The notes below the pieces were generated by a model, which saw only the letters and a list, made by a program, of their open reading frames with translations, made no database searches and was not told the origin of the DNA. A stretch of 64,000 nt of DNA from assembly GCF_000312385.1 (NCBI RefSeq), contig NZ_HE997628.1:665204-729203 (forward strand), in the 5' to 3' direction. Made by a program: the position numbers and the translations under genes. Position 1 is the stretch's first letter. Every line of letters starts with the position of its first letter. Below, piece after piece: positions 39,831 to 57,644 of this stretch. The DNA is from Tsukamurella sp. 1534. Lineage in GTDB: Bacteria; Actinomycetota; Actinomycetes; Mycobacteriales; Mycobacteriaceae.

Positions 39831-42299
39831 GTGCGAGTTGCACAGTCATGGCTCACCGAGATCCTCCGGCGCGACACCCCGGAGTGGGGCATCACCGCGG
39901 AGGAGCTGGACGCCGGGTTCGTGCGCGTCGGCTTCGAGGTCGAGGAGGTCGACTCACTCGACGTCGTGACCGGGCCGCTCACCGTGGGCCGCGTGCTGCA
40001 GATCGAGGAACTCACGAACTTCCGCAAGCCGATCCGGTACTGCCAGGTGGACGTGGGCGAGGCGGAGCCGCGCGGGATCGTCTGCGGGGCACGGAACTTC
40101 GCCGAGGGCGACCTCATCGTGGCCGCCCTCCCGGGGGCGGTGCTGCCCGGCGGTTTCGAGATCGCCGCCAGGAAGACCTACGACCACGTCTCGGACGGCA
40201 TGATCTGCTCCGTCAGCGAGCTGGGCATCGGCAGCGACCACTCGGGCATCCTCGTGCTGCCCGAGGGCACCGCCGCGCCCGGCGACGACGCCAAGCAGGT
40301 GCTGGGCCTCGACGACACCGTCATCGAGCTCAACGTGACCCCGGACCGCGGCTACGCCTTCTCCGTGCGCGGCCTCGCCCGCGAACTCGCATGCGGCTTC
40401 GACCTGCCCTTCACCGATGTCACCACTCCGTCGCTCGAGCAGGGCACCGGCGCGGGCGGCGTCGACGTGACCGTCGAGCCGGAGTCGGGCTGCACCCGCT
40501 TCACCGCGCTGCGGGTGGAGGGCGTGGACCCGAAGGCCGTGACCCCGTGGTGGATGCAGCGCCGCCTGCTCACTTCCGGCGTGCGCCCGATCAGCCCCGC
40601 GGTCGACGTGACCAACTACCTCATGCTGCTCAGCGGTCAGCCGCTGCACGCCTTCGACGCCGATCGCGTGCAGGGCGGCCTCGTGGTGCGCCCGGCCCGC
40701 CCCGGCGAGAAGCTCGAGACCCTCGACCACGTCGAACGCGCCCTCGATCCCGAGGACGCCGTCATCGTCGACGACAGCGGACCCGTCTCGCTCGCCGGTG
40801 TCATGGGCGGCGCCTCCACCGAGGTCGGTGACGACACGGTGAACGTCATCCTCGAAGGCGCCGTGTGGAACCCGGTGAAGGTGTTCCGAACGGGCAAGCG
40901 GCACAAGCTCAGCTCGGACGCGGCGAAGCGGTACGAGCGCACCGTGGACCCCGCGATCTCCGTGTGGACCGTCCGCGAGGCGGCTCGCCTGCTCACCGAG
41001 ATCGCGGGCGGGACCGTGGTCGGCGAGATCACCGACCACGGCTCCTACGCCGACCGCCCGCAGGTGGTCATCGCCGCGGACCGCCCGGATCGCGTCGCCG
41101 GGATCACCTACGCGCCGGGGACGACGGTGCGCCGCCTCACCCAGATCGGTTGCCGGGTGGACGGTTCGGAGAACCTGACGGTGACGCCGCCGACGTGGCG
41201 TCCCGACCTGAACATGGTGGCCGACCTGGTGGAGGAGGTGCTCCGGCTCGAGGGCCTGGAGCAGATCCCGCCGGTGCTGCCCGCCGCCCCGGGCGGTCGT
41301 GGGCTCGATGCGCGCCAGAAGCGGCGGCGCGTGCTCAGCCGAACGCTGGCCCATACCGGCCACGTCGAAGTGCTCACCAGCCCGTTCCTGCCCGCCGGAG
41401 TCTTCGACACGTGGGGGCTCGCGGACGACGACCCGCGGCGCACCACCACGAAGGTGCTGAACCCGCTGGAGGCCGACCGGCCGTCGCTCGCGACCACGCT
41501 GCTGCCCGGGCTGTTGGAGATCATGGCGCGCAACGTGTCCCGCGGCCAGCGCGACCTGTCGCTGTACACGATCGCCGAGGTCGTGCTCCCGTCGGAGAAG
41601 ACCGGTGCCGTGGACCCGATCCCGGTGGACCGCCGGCCCACGGAGGCGGAGGTCGCGGAGCTGGACGCATCGCTGCCGGAGCAGCCCGAGCACGTGGCCC
41701 TCGTGTTCACCGGAATGCGTGAGCCCTCCGGGCCGTGGGGCCCCGGGCGCGCCGCCGACGCCACGGACGCGTTCGAGGCGGCCCGCGAGATCGGCCGCGC
41801 GAGCAACGTCGAGGTGACGCTGCGGGCCGCGCAGTACGCGCCGTTCCATCCCGGACGGTGCGCCGAGGTGGTCGTCGGCGACCGGGTCGTGGGGCACGCG
41901 GGCGAGCTGCATCCGGCCGTGCTCGAGCGCGCGGGCCTGCCGCCGCGCACGTGCGCCGTCGAGGTGGATCTCGACGCGATCCCGCTGACCGAGATCCACC
42001 CCGCCCCGCAGATCTCGCCGTTCCCGGCCGTGCTGCAGGACGTCGCGGTCGTGGTGGACGCGGACGTCCCTGCCACCGACGTCCAGGCCGCCCTCGCCGA
42101 GGGCGCGGGCGACCTGCTCGAGGCGATCGCGCTGTTCGACGTCTTCACCGGCGCGCAGGTGGGGGAGGGCCGGAAGTCGATGGCCTTCTCGCTGCGCTTC
42201 CGCGCTGCGGATCGCACACTCACCGAGGACGAGGCCTCCGCCGCGCGCGACGCCGCGGTGGCGAAGGCATCGGGCACCGTCGGCGCCGTGCTGCGCTAG
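39831..42299 (+). CDS. pheT: Phenylalanyl-tRNA synthetase beta subunit
   Basis: Beta subunit of 822 residues. Domains in order: tRNA-binding EMAP-like module ([21 protein letters not shown]), B3/B4 editing domain, B5 domain, catalytic-like domain and the C-terminal ferredoxin-fold anticodon-binding domain ([16 protein letters not shown]). GTG 39831 has an AAGGA sequence. It is 50 bases after pheS and ends at a strong terminator. Confidence 0.98.
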   Translation: MRVAQSWLTEILRRDTPEWGITAEELDAGFVRVGFEVEEVDSLDVVTGPLTVGRVLQIEELTNFRKPIRYCQVDVGEAEPRGIVCGARNFAEGDLIVAALPGAVLPGGFEIAARKTYDHVSDGMICSVSELGIGSDHSGILVLPEGTAAPGDDAKQVLGLDDTVIELNVTPDRGYAFSVRGLARELACGFDLPFTDVTTPSLEQGTGAGGVDVTVEPESGCTRFTALRVEGVDPKAVTPWWMQRRLLTSGVRPISPAVDVTNYLMLLSGQPLHAFDADRVQGGLVVRPARPGEKLETLDHVERALDPEDAVIVDDSGPVSLAGVMGGASTEVGDDTVNVILEGAVWNPVKVFRTGKRHKLSSDAAKRYERTVDPAISVWTVREAARLLTEIAGGTVVGEITDHGSYADRPQVVIAADRPDRVAGITYAPGTTVRRLTQIGCRVDGSENLTVTPPTWRPDLNMVADLVEEVLRLEGLEQIPPVLPAAPGGRGLDARQKRRRVLSRTLAHTGHVEVLTSPFLPAGVFDTWGLADDDPRRTTTKVLNPLEADRPSLATTLLPGLLEIMARNVSRGQRDLSLYTIAEVVLPSEKTGAVDPIPVDRRPTEAEVAELDASLPEQPEHVALVFTGMREPSGPWGPGRAADATDAFEAAREIGRASNVEVTLRAAQYAPFHPGRCAEVVVGDRVVGHAGELHPAVLERAGLPPRTCAVEVDLDAIPLTEIHPAPQISPFPAVLQDVAVVVDADVPATDVQAALAEGAGDLLEAIALFDVFTGAQVGEGRKSMAFSLRFRAADRTLTEDEASAARDAAVAKASGTVGAVLR

Positions 42300-42312
42300 T
42301 CCGAACATGGAG

Positions 42313-42352
42313 CCGGCCCCGGCGACGCATCGTGTGCTGTCGCCGGGGCCGG
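42313..42352. terminator. Hairpin terminator between pheT and monooxygenase
   Basis: Perfect 14-bp stem CCGGCCCCGGCGAC (42313-42326) with its complement (42339-42352) and a 12-base loop. It stands between convergent genes and can act in both directions. Confidence 0.85.
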
Positions 42353-42364
42353 AGTCTGTGCGGG

Positions 42365-44197
42365 CTAGCTGGTGTGGTGCACCTCGGCCAGCTGGTAGAC
42401 GGGGGTGTCGAGCCCCTCGTAGCGCGCCTTGAGCTGCAGCGCCAGGTACAGCGAGTAGTGCCGCGACTGGTGCAGGTTGCCGCCCATCATCCAGAGACCG
42501 GGCACCTGCGTCGGCTTCCACATGTTGCGCTGCTCGCCCTCCCACGGGCCGGGGTCCTTGGTGGTGTCGGAACCGAGGCCCCAGCACTTGCCCAGCTTGT
42601 CGGCGGTCTCCTGGTCCATCAGGTCGGCCGCCCAGCCGTTCATCGAGCCGTACCCGGTGGCGTACACGACGAGGTCCGCGGGGAGTTCCTGGCCGTTCTC
42701 GAGGACCACGCTGTTCTCCGTCAGGTGGTCCACCTGCCCCTTGGCCAGCTTGATCGACCCGTCGATGATCAGCCCGGCCGCGCCGACGTCGATGTAGTAA
42801 CCGGAGCCGCGGCGCAGGTACTTCATGAACAGGCCGGAATCGTCGTCGCCGAAGTCCAGCTCGTAGCCGGCGTCCTCCAGCCCCTTGTAGAAGTCGGCGT
42901 CGATCTCGCGGACCTTGTCGTAGATCGGCTTCTGGAACTCGTTCATGATCTTGTACGGCAGCGAGGCGAAGATCATGTCCGCCTTGTCCGTGGTCACGCC
43001 GTTCGCGAGCGCCCGCTCGCTGTAGAGGTCGCCCAGGCCGTGCTCCATGAGGGACTCGGACTTGATGATGTGGGTCGAGCTGCGCTGCACCATGGTGACC
43101 ACGGCACCGGCCTCGATCAGGGCCTTGCTGATGTCGAGCGCCGAGTTGTTGGCGCCGATGATGACGACCTTCTTGCCCGTGTAGGCGTCCGGGCCCGGGT
43201 GCTTCGACGAGTGGTGCTGCTCGCCGGCGAAGACGTCCATGCCGGGGAAGTCCGGAATGTTGGGCTTGCCCGACATGCCGGTGGCGAGGACGAGTTGCTT
43301 GGGGTGCAGGGTCAGCTTCTCGCCGTCCTTGTTCACCTCGACGGTCCACTCGCCCTTCGCCTCGTCGTACGACGCGGACAGGGCCTCGGTGCGCGACCAG
43401 TACGGCACCTCCATGACGCGGGTGTACATCTCCAGCCAGTCGCCGATCTTGTCCTTGGGCGCGAACACCGGCCAGTTGGCGGGGAAGGGCAGGTACGGCA
43501 GGTGGTCGTACCAGACCGGGTCGTGCAGGCACAGCGACTTGTAGCGGCCGCGCCACTGGTCGCCGGGGCGGTCGTACTTGTCCACGACGAGCGCGGGCAC
43601 GCCCAGCTGGCGCAGCCGGGCGCCCAGTGCGATGCCGCCCTGGCCGCCGCCGATCACCAGGGTGTCGGGCTGGATGGAGTAGCCGAGCTCGGCCTCCTCC
43701 TGCTCGCGGCGCTCGGCCCACGTCGGGGCGGCGTTGTGGGCGCCGTGCACCGCGCCCATCGGGCGGTTCGCGCCGAACGACTCCTCGTGCCCCTTGAGCT
43801 CGCGGAGCGTGGTGAGCAGCGTCCACGCGCGGTCGACGCCGTCGTCGCCCCGGCGGATCCGCACGTGGCCCTTGGCCCGGCCGACGCCGGTCTCGAACCC
43901 GATGAACGCCTCGGCCACCTCGTCGCCCGACGCGGGGTCGGTCGTGACGAATCCGCTCGGGTCGGTGTCGTCGAGCCGGTCGCCGAGCATCGCGGCGATC
44001 TGGTCCCGGCCCTCGCTGGTGTGCAGGTTCCAGGTGAACGACACCAGATCGCGCCAGAAGCCCCCCGGTTCGAACAACTCGGTCACTCCGGCAACGTCGC
44101 GCGCCGCCAGCGCCGACTCGAACCGCTGCAACCAGGCGTCCACCCGCTGCTGCGGATCGGTCCCGGTGTTCACTTCCGCATCTGCGATCGCGGTCAT
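42365..44197 (-). CDS. Flavin monooxygenase with N-terminal SnoaL-like domain
   Basis: Probable NADPH/FAD-dependent monooxygenase of 610 residues. Residues ~15-140 resemble a SnoaL/NTF2-like domain (WLQRFESALAARDVAGVTELFEPGGFWRDLVSFTW). FAD Rossmann motif GGGQGGIALG is at residues ~183-192, and the NADPH motif IIGANNSALDI near ~325. The C-terminus carries the ATGYG motif. Closest to bacterial flavin-containing or Baeyer-Villiger-like monooxygenases. The substrate is unknown; its promoter shares elements with the diacetyl/acetoin reductase gene and it lies beside the GAF regulators, hinting at ketone metabolism. GGAG is six bases before the ATG. Confidence 0.83.
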   Translation of the reverse strand: MTAIADAEVNTGTDPQQRVDAWLQRFESALAARDVAGVTELFEPGGFWRDLVSFTWNLHTSEGRDQIAAMLGDRLDDTDPSGFVTTDPASGDEVAEAFIGFETGVGRAKGHVRIRRGDDGVDRAWTLLTTLRELKGHEESFGANRPMGAVHGAHNAAPTWAERREQEEAELGYSIQPDTLVIGGGQGGIALGARLRQLGVPALVVDKYDRPGDQWRGRYKSLCLHDPVWYDHLPYLPFPANWPVFAPKDKIGDWLEMYTRVMEVPYWSRTEALSASYDEAKGEWTVEVNKDGEKLTLHPKQLVLATGMSGKPNIPDFPGMDVFAGEQHHSSKHPGPDAYTGKKVVIIGANNSALDISKALIEAGAVVTMVQRSSTHIIKSESLMEHGLGDLYSERALANGVTTDKADMIFASLPYKIMNEFQKPIYDKVREIDADFYKGLEDAGYELDFGDDDSGLFMKYLRRGSGYYIDVGAAGLIIDGSIKLAKGQVDHLTENSVVLENGQELPADLVVYATGYGSMNGWAADLMDQETADKLGKCWGLGSDTTKDPGPWEGEQRNMWKPTQVPGLWMMGGNLHQSRHYSLYLALQLKARYEGLDTPVYQLAEVHHTS

Positions 44198-44231
44198 CTG
44201 AAGCTCCTTCGGCTTGGACGTACAAAAACGT

Positions 44232-44288
44232 TGTGGCGTGAATCACACGCCCCGTGCGACGGGTGGGGCAAGGGTTGCGTCCGGTTGC
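44232..44288 (-). promoter_or_regulatory. Shared promoter module of the monooxygenase gene
   Basis: On the minus strand: GCAACC-N4-GCAACC (44288-44273) followed by GCGTGTGATTCACGCCACA (44250-44232), the latter ending 35 bases before the ATG. The same two elements lie before the acetoin reductase gene. Likely sites for the adjacent GAF-type regulators; the second element may include the core promoter. Confidence 0.6.
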
Positions 44289-44362
44289 AACCTGAGATCC
44301 GTCGAGACGCACCGGGGGAGGAATCGCGTCGCCGGGGCAGTGACCTGAGGCACAATCGACGG

Positions 44363-45565
44363 GTGGCACAGATTGCGGAGCCCGCGGTGGCTCTCGGCGA
44401 CGACCCGCGCACGTACGCGCGGCTGCTCGCCGCTGTCTACGACGCGACGATGGCGGGCGAACGCCCGCCGGCCCGTCCGCGTGAGGTGATCGGCGAGTCC
44501 TGGCAGCGGGTCCTCGCCGCGGGCCTGCAGCCGGACGACGACGCCGGCCCGGCGATCCACTCGGCCGACCTCGCGCGGTTGCGCCGCGAATCGGGGCTCT
44601 CGGGGATGATCGAGGAGTTCGAGGCGGGGCTCGCCCCGCTGACGGACGCCGGTTCCAGCATCCTGGTCGTGTCCGACGCCGAGGGGCGCCTGCTGTGGCG
44701 CACCGGGGCGCCCCGCGTGTTGCGGCAGGCCGACCAGCTGGGTTTCGTCGAGGGCGCGGCCTGGACCGAGGGCGACGTGGGCACCAACGCGATCGGCACC
44801 GCGCTCGCATCGCGCACCGCCGTGCAGACCTTCTCCGCGGAGCACTTCGCCCGCAATCAGCACCCGTGGACCTGCTCCGCCGCCCCCATTCGAGACCGCC
44901 GGTCCGGCAAGCTGCTCGGGGTGGTCGACGTGAGCGGTCCGGCTTCGACGGTCCACCCCACCACCCTCGCGCTGGTGGCCACCGTCGCTCGGCTGGCCGA
45001 GTCCCGCCTGCACGAGTCGCATCTCGCCGGACTGGACCAGTTGCGCACCGTCGCCGCGCCCTTGCTCGCGGGGATGCGGGGCCCGGGCCTGGTCGTCGAC
45101 GTGCACGGCTGGGTCGCCGCGGTCGGCGAGCTGTCACCCCGGTCGAGGGTGGGCCTGCCCGAGGTGATGGACGGGTCCCACCTGTGGCTGCCCGAGCTGG
45201 GGCAGTGCACCGTCGAACCCCTGCCCGGCGGGTGGCTGCTGCGGCCCGTGGCGGAGGAACCGCGCGCGGGCGCGACCAGGGTGACGCTGGACCTGCGGTC
45301 CGAGCGGTCGCCGTCGGTCACCGTCGCCGGGATCACCGGCGAATGGCGGCACCAACTCACCCCGCGGCACGCCGAGATCCTGACACTCCTCGCGGACGGC
45401 GCCGGGCGCACCGCGGCGCAGGTCGCCGAGGCGCTGTTCGGCGACGCGGGCCGGGTGGTCACCGTGCGCGCGGAGATCTCGCGCCTGCGGCGCGTGCTGT
45501 CCGGACTGATCGCGGCACAGCCGTACCGGTTCGCCGACCACGTCGTGGTCGAAACGCTGCGCTGA
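44363..45565 (+). CDS. GAF-domain transcriptional regulator 1 (AcoR-like, no sigma-54 domain)
   Basis: Cytoplasmic regulator of 400 residues. A small-molecule GAF sensor occupies about residues 60-215 and carries AcoR hallmarks (VGTNAIGTALA, FSAEHFARNQHPWTC, AAPIRD). The sigma-54 AAA+ domain found in AcoR is missing. Instead a C-terminal winged-helix region (~325-400) begins HAEILTLLADGAGRTAAQVAEALFG and ends in a basic recognition segment (VRAEISRLRRVLSGL). GTG 44363 follows CACAAT by six bases. It is divergent from the monooxygenase and paralogous to the gene at 46521. Confidence 0.85.
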   Translation: MAQIAEPAVALGDDPRTYARLLAAVYDATMAGERPPARPREVIGESWQRVLAAGLQPDDDAGPAIHSADLARLRRESGLSGMIEEFEAGLAPLTDAGSSILVVSDAEGRLLWRTGAPRVLRQADQLGFVEGAAWTEGDVGTNAIGTALASRTAVQTFSAEHFARNQHPWTCSAAPIRDRRSGKLLGVVDVSGPASTVHPTTLALVATVARLAESRLHESHLAGLDQLRTVAAPLLAGMRGPGLVVDVHGWVAAVGELSPRSRVGLPEVMDGSHLWLPELGQCTVEPLPGGWLLRPVAEEPRAGATRVTLDLRSERSPSVTVAGITGEWRHQLTPRHAEILTLLADGAGRTAAQVAEALFGDAGRVVTVRAEISRLRRVLSGLIAAQPYRFADHVVVETLR

Positions 45566-45614
45566 CCCGGCCCGTCGCACCCGCCGAACGGGGCCGTCCC
45601 GCCGGGGCGGGAGT

Positions 45615-45655
45615 GCAACCCCACGCAACCTTTGCCGCGTGTGTTCCACGTCACA
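45615..45655 (+). promoter_or_regulatory. Shared promoter module of the acetoin reductase gene
   Basis: GCAACC-N4-GCAACC (45615-45630), then TTTGCC and GCGTGTGTTCCACGTCACA (45637-45655), ending 38 bases before ATG 45694. Sequence and order match the module before the monooxygenase gene, although the two elements are 6 bases apart here and 22 there. Confidence 0.6.
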
Positions 45656-45693
45656 TAGACCGGTGGTGACGACACTTCGAGAAGGGACGCACG

Positions 45694-46464
45694 ATGGCTG
45701 GAATCGCACTGGTGACCGGGGCCGGACGGGGAATCGGGGCCGGGATCGCCCGCCGGCTCGCCGCCGACGGATTCGACCTCGCGCTCGTCGACCTCACGCC
45801 GGACGGGGTGGAGGCGGTGGCCGAGGAGCTGCGGTCGACGGGCCGTCGTGCCGCGGCGTTCACCGCGGACGTGTCGGACCGCGACGCCGTGTTCGGTGTG
45901 GTCTCCTCCTGCGTGGAGGAGCTGGGCGGTCTCGACGTGATGGTGAACAACGCCGGCGTCGCGCTCGTGGGACCGGTCTCGGATGTCACCCCGGAGGAGC
46001 TCCGGCGGTTGTTCTCGGTCAACGTCGACGGGGTGCTGTGGGGGATCCAGGCCGCCGCGGCGTCGTTCATCGACCGCGGGGTGCGCGGCAAGATCGTCAA
46101 CGCCTCGTCGATCGCCGGGCACGAGGGGTTCGCCATGCTCGGCGCGTACAGCGCCACCAAGTTCGCGGTGCGGGCGTTCACGCAGGCCGCGGCGAAGGAG
46201 TACGCGACGCACGGGATCACCGTGAACGCGTACTGCCCGGGCGTCGTCGGCACCGACATGTGGGTGGAGATCGACCAGCGCTTCGCCGACCTGACCGGCG
46301 CGGCGGTCGGGGAGACCTACGAGAAGTTCGTCGGTGGCATCGCCCTCGGCCGGGCGCAGACCCCCGAGGACGTCGCGGCGTTCGTCTCGCACCTCGCCGG
46401 GCCGGACTCCGACTACATGACCGGCCAAGCGGTGCTCATCGACGGGGGCCTGGTCTACCGCTGA
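45694..46464 (+). CDS. budC: Diacetyl/acetoin reductase, SDR type
   Basis: Short-chain dehydrogenase of 256 residues. TGAGRGIG, NNAG, serine in NASSIAG and catalytic YSATK are present; the segment GVVGTDMWVEIDQRFADLTG is typical of meso-2,3-butanediol dehydrogenase/(S)-acetoin-forming diacetyl reductase. It would interconvert diacetyl, acetoin and 2,3-butanediol with NADH. GAAGGG lies before ATG 45694. It is flanked by two paralogous GAF regulators, so acetoin or a related ketone is the probable signal (inference). Confidence 0.85.
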   Translation: MAGIALVTGAGRGIGAGIARRLAADGFDLALVDLTPDGVEAVAEELRSTGRRAAAFTADVSDRDAVFGVVSSCVEELGGLDVMVNNAGVALVGPVSDVTPEELRRLFSVNVDGVLWGIQAAAASFIDRGVRGKIVNASSIAGHEGFAMLGAYSATKFAVRAFTQAAAKEYATHGITVNAYCPGVVGTDMWVEIDQRFADLTGAAVGETYEKFVGGIALGRAQTPEDVAAFVSHLAGPDSDYMTGQAVLIDGGLVYR

Positions 46465-46520
46465 CCGCCGGGCCTCGAGGCGCTGCGCGGCACGGAATTC
46501 GGACGAGAAGGGAGGATCGC

Positions 46521-47714
46521 ATGACGGAAGCGGCGATGTCGGCGGGGGAGGACCCGCGGCGCTATGCGCGGCTGCTGTCGGAGGTCTACGACGCGACCAT
46601 GAGCGGCACCCGCCCGCCGGCCCGCCCGCGCGGCGTGATCGGTGATTCGTGGGACCGGGTCCTCGCTGCGGGCCTCGCGCCGGATGCCGACCCGGGGCCC
46701 GCGATCGGGACGGCCGACCTCGAGCGCGGTCGCCAGGACTCCGGGCTCGCCCTGGTCCTGGAGGAACTCACCGCGGGGCTGGCCCCGGTGACCGCCGACG
46801 GCGACAACATCCTGGTGATCGCGGACCGTCGGGGGCGGGTGCTGTGGCGTTCGGGCGCGACCCGCGTCCTCTCGCACGCCGACCGGCTGGGATTCGTCGA
46901 GGGCGTCGGGTGGGCCGAGGATCAGGTGGGCACCAACGCGATCGGCACCGCCCTCGCCTCGGGCGAGCCCGTGCAGATCTTCTCCGCCGAGCACTTCGCG
47001 CGCAGCCACCACGCGTGGACGTGCGCCGGCGCGCCCATCCGGGACGTCCACACCGGCCGGATCCTCGGGGTCGTGGACGTGTCCGGCCCCGCCGCCTCCG
47101 TCCATCCGACGACACTCGCGCTGGTCTCGGCCGTCGCGCGGCTCGCCGAATCACGTTTGCGCGAAGTGCATCTCGCGGGTCTCGACCGGCTGCGATCGGT
47201 GGCCGCCCCGATGCTCGCGGGTCTCGGCCGGCCGGGCGTCGCGGTCGACGTCAACGGCTGGGTGGCGGCGGTCGGCGACCTCCCACCACGGACGAGGATC
47301 ACCCTGCCCACCGACCTCGCCGGGCCGTCCGTGTGGCTGCCCGAGCTCGGGCTCTGCGCCGTCGATCCGCTGCCCGGCGGGTGGCTGCTGCAGCCGGACA
47401 CGGGAGCCGGGGCGGATCCTGTCACACGGGTCACGGTGGATCTGCGCCCCGCCCGGCCGGCCGAGGTCGTGGTCGCCGGGGCGGCCGGCTCGTGGCGGTA
47501 CCGGCCGTCGCCGCGGCACGCGCAGATCCTCGCCGTTCTCGCCGACGGTGCGGGGCACACTGCGGCGCAGTTGGCGCAGGCCCTGTTCGGCGACGATTCG
47601 CGCGTGGTGACGGTCCGTGCCGAGATCTCCCGGCTGCGGCGCGTGCTGTCCGGGTTGATCGCCGCGCAGCCGTATCGGTTCGCGGACGGCGTGTCCGTCG
47701 AGTTGCTGCGCTGA
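46521..47714 (+). CDS. GAF-domain transcriptional regulator 2
   Basis: Paralogue of the gene at 44363, 397 residues, with the same architecture: short N-terminal DPRRYARLLSEVYDATM segment, GAF sensor with VGTNAIGTALA and FSAEHFAR, and C-terminal winged-helix. The final ~30 residues around VVTVRAEISRLRRVLSG are nearly identical to those of the first, so both may bind the same DNA sites. GGGAGG is upstream of ATG 46521. It is probably transcribed with the acetoin reductase. Duplication with divergent sensor regions suggests different inducers. Confidence 0.85.
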   Translation: MTEAAMSAGEDPRRYARLLSEVYDATMSGTRPPARPRGVIGDSWDRVLAAGLAPDADPGPAIGTADLERGRQDSGLALVLEELTAGLAPVTADGDNILVIADRRGRVLWRSGATRVLSHADRLGFVEGVGWAEDQVGTNAIGTALASGEPVQIFSAEHFARSHHAWTCAGAPIRDVHTGRILGVVDVSGPAASVHPTTLALVSAVARLAESRLREVHLAGLDRLRSVAAPMLAGLGRPGVAVDVNGWVAAVGDLPPRTRITLPTDLAGPSVWLPELGLCAVDPLPGGWLLQPDTGAGADPVTRVTVDLRPARPAEVVVAGAAGSWRYRPSPRHAQILAVLADGAGHTAAQLAQALFGDDSRVVTVRAEISRLRRVLSGLIAAQPYRFADGVSVELLR

Positions 47715-47741
47715 TCCGCCCCGACCTCTAGCGTGGTCGAC

Positions 47742-48401
47742 GTGAGCGATCCGCAGATCTTCCCCGAGGACTGGACCACCGCGCTCGTGCTCGTCGCACA
47801 TCCGGACGACCCGGAGTACGGCATGGCGGCCGCCGTCGCACGGTGGACCGCGCAGGGCAAGAACGTGATCTACGGATTGGCGACCTCCGGGGAGGCGGGC
47901 ATAGCGGGCATGTCCCCGGGGACGGCGGGGCCCGTGCGCGAGGAGGAGCAGCGACGGTCCGCGGCGGTCGTCGGGGTCGACGAGGTGCGGTTCTGGGGCT
48001 ACCCGGATTCCGAGCTGCGCAACACCGAGGAACTGCGGACGTCGGTCGCGAAATCGCTGTCGCGCTACGACCCGGACGTGGTGATCACGCTGTGGGGCGG
48101 GCCGGACTGGGGCAACGGCGTCCCGAACCAGAGCGATCACATGGAGTTCACCCGCGCCGTGGCCCAGGTGGTCGCGGACCGCGACCTCCGCGCGTTCCAG
48201 ACATCGCCGTACCCGACGCTCATCGTGGACGTGAGCGGGTACGTCGAACGCGCCGTGGAATCGCTGGCGGAGCACCGCCAGTATCTGTCTGTTCTGGACC
48301 CGCAGACCCCGGTCATCGAGCAGTCGCGGGCGCAGGTGGCGTCGGCCACCGGGCCGCGCGGCGAGTTCCGCCACGCCGTGGGCTTCCAGCCGCTGGGCTA
48401 G
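47742..48401 (+). CDS. PIG-L family zinc deacetylase
   Basis: LmbE-like N-acetylglucosaminyl deacetylase of 219 residues. The zinc motif AHPDDPEYG is near the N-terminus and the third ligand in QSDHMEFTRAV. Relatives include MshB (mycothiol synthesis) and other GlcNAc deacetylases; the substrate here is not evident. GTG 47742 follows TAGCGT by seven bases, a leaderless promoter; an in-frame GTG nine bases earlier is possible. Confidence 0.88.
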   Translation: MSDPQIFPEDWTTALVLVAHPDDPEYGMAAAVARWTAQGKNVIYGLATSGEAGIAGMSPGTAGPVREEEQRRSAAVVGVDEVRFWGYPDSELRNTEELRTSVAKSLSRYDPDVVITLWGGPDWGNGVPNQSDHMEFTRAVAQVVADRDLRAFQTSPYPTLIVDVSGYVERAVESLAEHRQYLSVLDPQTPVIEQSRAQVASATGPRGEFRHAVGFQPLG

Positions 48402-48506
48402 AGCCCATGGGCGTGCTCAGGCCGTGGCGCGGGCCGGCCGGGAGGACGATCGGCGCGCGCGGGTGCGTCTGCGGTGCGGCGGAGCGAGTGGGTCCGGGCG
48501 GTGGCG

Positions 48507-48722
48507 TCAGCCCAGGTGGAAGGCCTGGGTGATGTGGTTGCCGCGGCGGTGGTCGCCCACCAGGCTCGGGCGTCCGTTGCCCATCTTCACCAGCATCGCC
48601 CGGTTCTCGACGCGGGGCGCGACGGTGTCGAGCATGCGGTTGACGGTGCCGCGGATGCCGCGCTCACGGCGCGTGGCCAGCGAGAGCGGCTGGGTCATGG
48701 CGTTGGAGGTGTCGCTGTGCAT
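48507..48722 (-). CDS. Small basic hypothetical protein (71 residues)
   Basis: Frame of 71 codons, MHSDTSNAMTQPLSLATRRER to HITQAFHLG, basic overall. It has a good purine-rich GAAAGA upstream of ATG 48722, and a second ATG eight codons in. No family recognised. Located between the deacetylase and the divergent argC promoter. It may be real because no other gene explains the space, but evidence is limited. Confidence 0.45.
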   Translation of the reverse strand: MHSDTSNAMTQPLSLATRRERGIRGTVNRMLDTVAPRVENRAMLVKMGNGRPSLVGDHRRGNHITQAFHLG

Positions 48723-48833
48723 ATGAGGTCTTTCGGGTCGGTCCGTCGGTTCGTTACTCCTTTTGAGGGTGCCGACCGCTCCTGACCCGGGGCTGGGGGA
48801 AACCTGTGGGATCCCGACCACCCGTGTGAATAG

Positions 48834-54145
<5,312 letters not shown>

Positions 54146-54158
54146 CCCGGGAGGAACC

Positions 54159-54644
54159 ATGACCGATCAGCCGCTCGCCACCCGCGCCGGCCGCCAGGCG
54201 GCCGTCGTCGAGATCCTCGCCAACCATCAGGTGCGTAGCCAGGCCGAGTTGCAGGCGCTGCTCGTCCGCGGCGGGTACGAGGCGACCCAGGCGACGATCT
54301 CGCGCGACCTGGACGAGCTCGGCGCGGTGAAGCTGCGTGGCGCCGACGGCGGCACGGGAGTGTACGTGGTGCCCGAGGACGGTTCGCCGGTACGCGGCGT
54401 CTCCGGCGGCACCGAGCGGCTCTCCCGGCTGCTCGGCGAACTGCTCGTCTCCACCGACCACAGCGGCAACATCTGCGTGCTGCGCACCCCGCCGGGTGCG
54501 GCCAACTTCCTCGCCAGCGCGCTCGACCGCTCGTCGCTGCCGGAGGTGGTCGGCACCGTCGCGGGCGACGACACCGTGCTCGTCATCGCCCGCGAGCCCC
54601 TGACCGGCAAGGACCTCGCCGAGCGCCTGGTGGCGCTGGCATAG
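54159..54644 (+). CDS. argR: Arginine repressor
   Basis: Hexameric repressor/activator of 161 residues. The winged helix-turn-helix is [44 protein letters not shown]; the C-terminal domain that binds arginine is LARLLGE... to [21 protein letters not shown]. Probably binds the site before argC and may autoregulate. Starts at ATG 54159 after GGAGG. Confidence 0.97.
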   Translation: MTDQPLATRAGRQAAVVEILANHQVRSQAELQALLVRGGYEATQATISRDLDELGAVKLRGADGGTGVYVVPEDGSPVRGVSGGTERLSRLLGELLVSTDHSGNICVLRTPPGAANFLASALDRSSLPEVVGTVAGDDTVLVIAREPLTGKDLAERLVALA

Positions 54645-57571
<2,927 letters not shown>

Positions 57572-57589
57572 CCGCCGTCCTCGCCGAAG

Positions 57590-57644
57590 TGAACACCGTG
57601 ACGCTGCCGCCGACCTGGGCGAGCGCTCGGCGTAGCGGTGTTCA
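57590..57644. terminator. Inverted repeat after argH
   Basis: TGAACACCG (57590-57598) and its complement CGGTGTTCA (57636-57644) can pair, with a further ACGC/GCGT match inside. It separates convergent argH and TetR genes and overlaps the TetR stop codon. Long loop; moderate terminator candidate. Confidence 0.5.

Noticed and set aside
39954..45137. Very long minus-strand frame opposite pheT and the regulator
   Set aside because: It covers several real genes in a shadow frame; composition and lack of any domain match show a GC-driven artefact.
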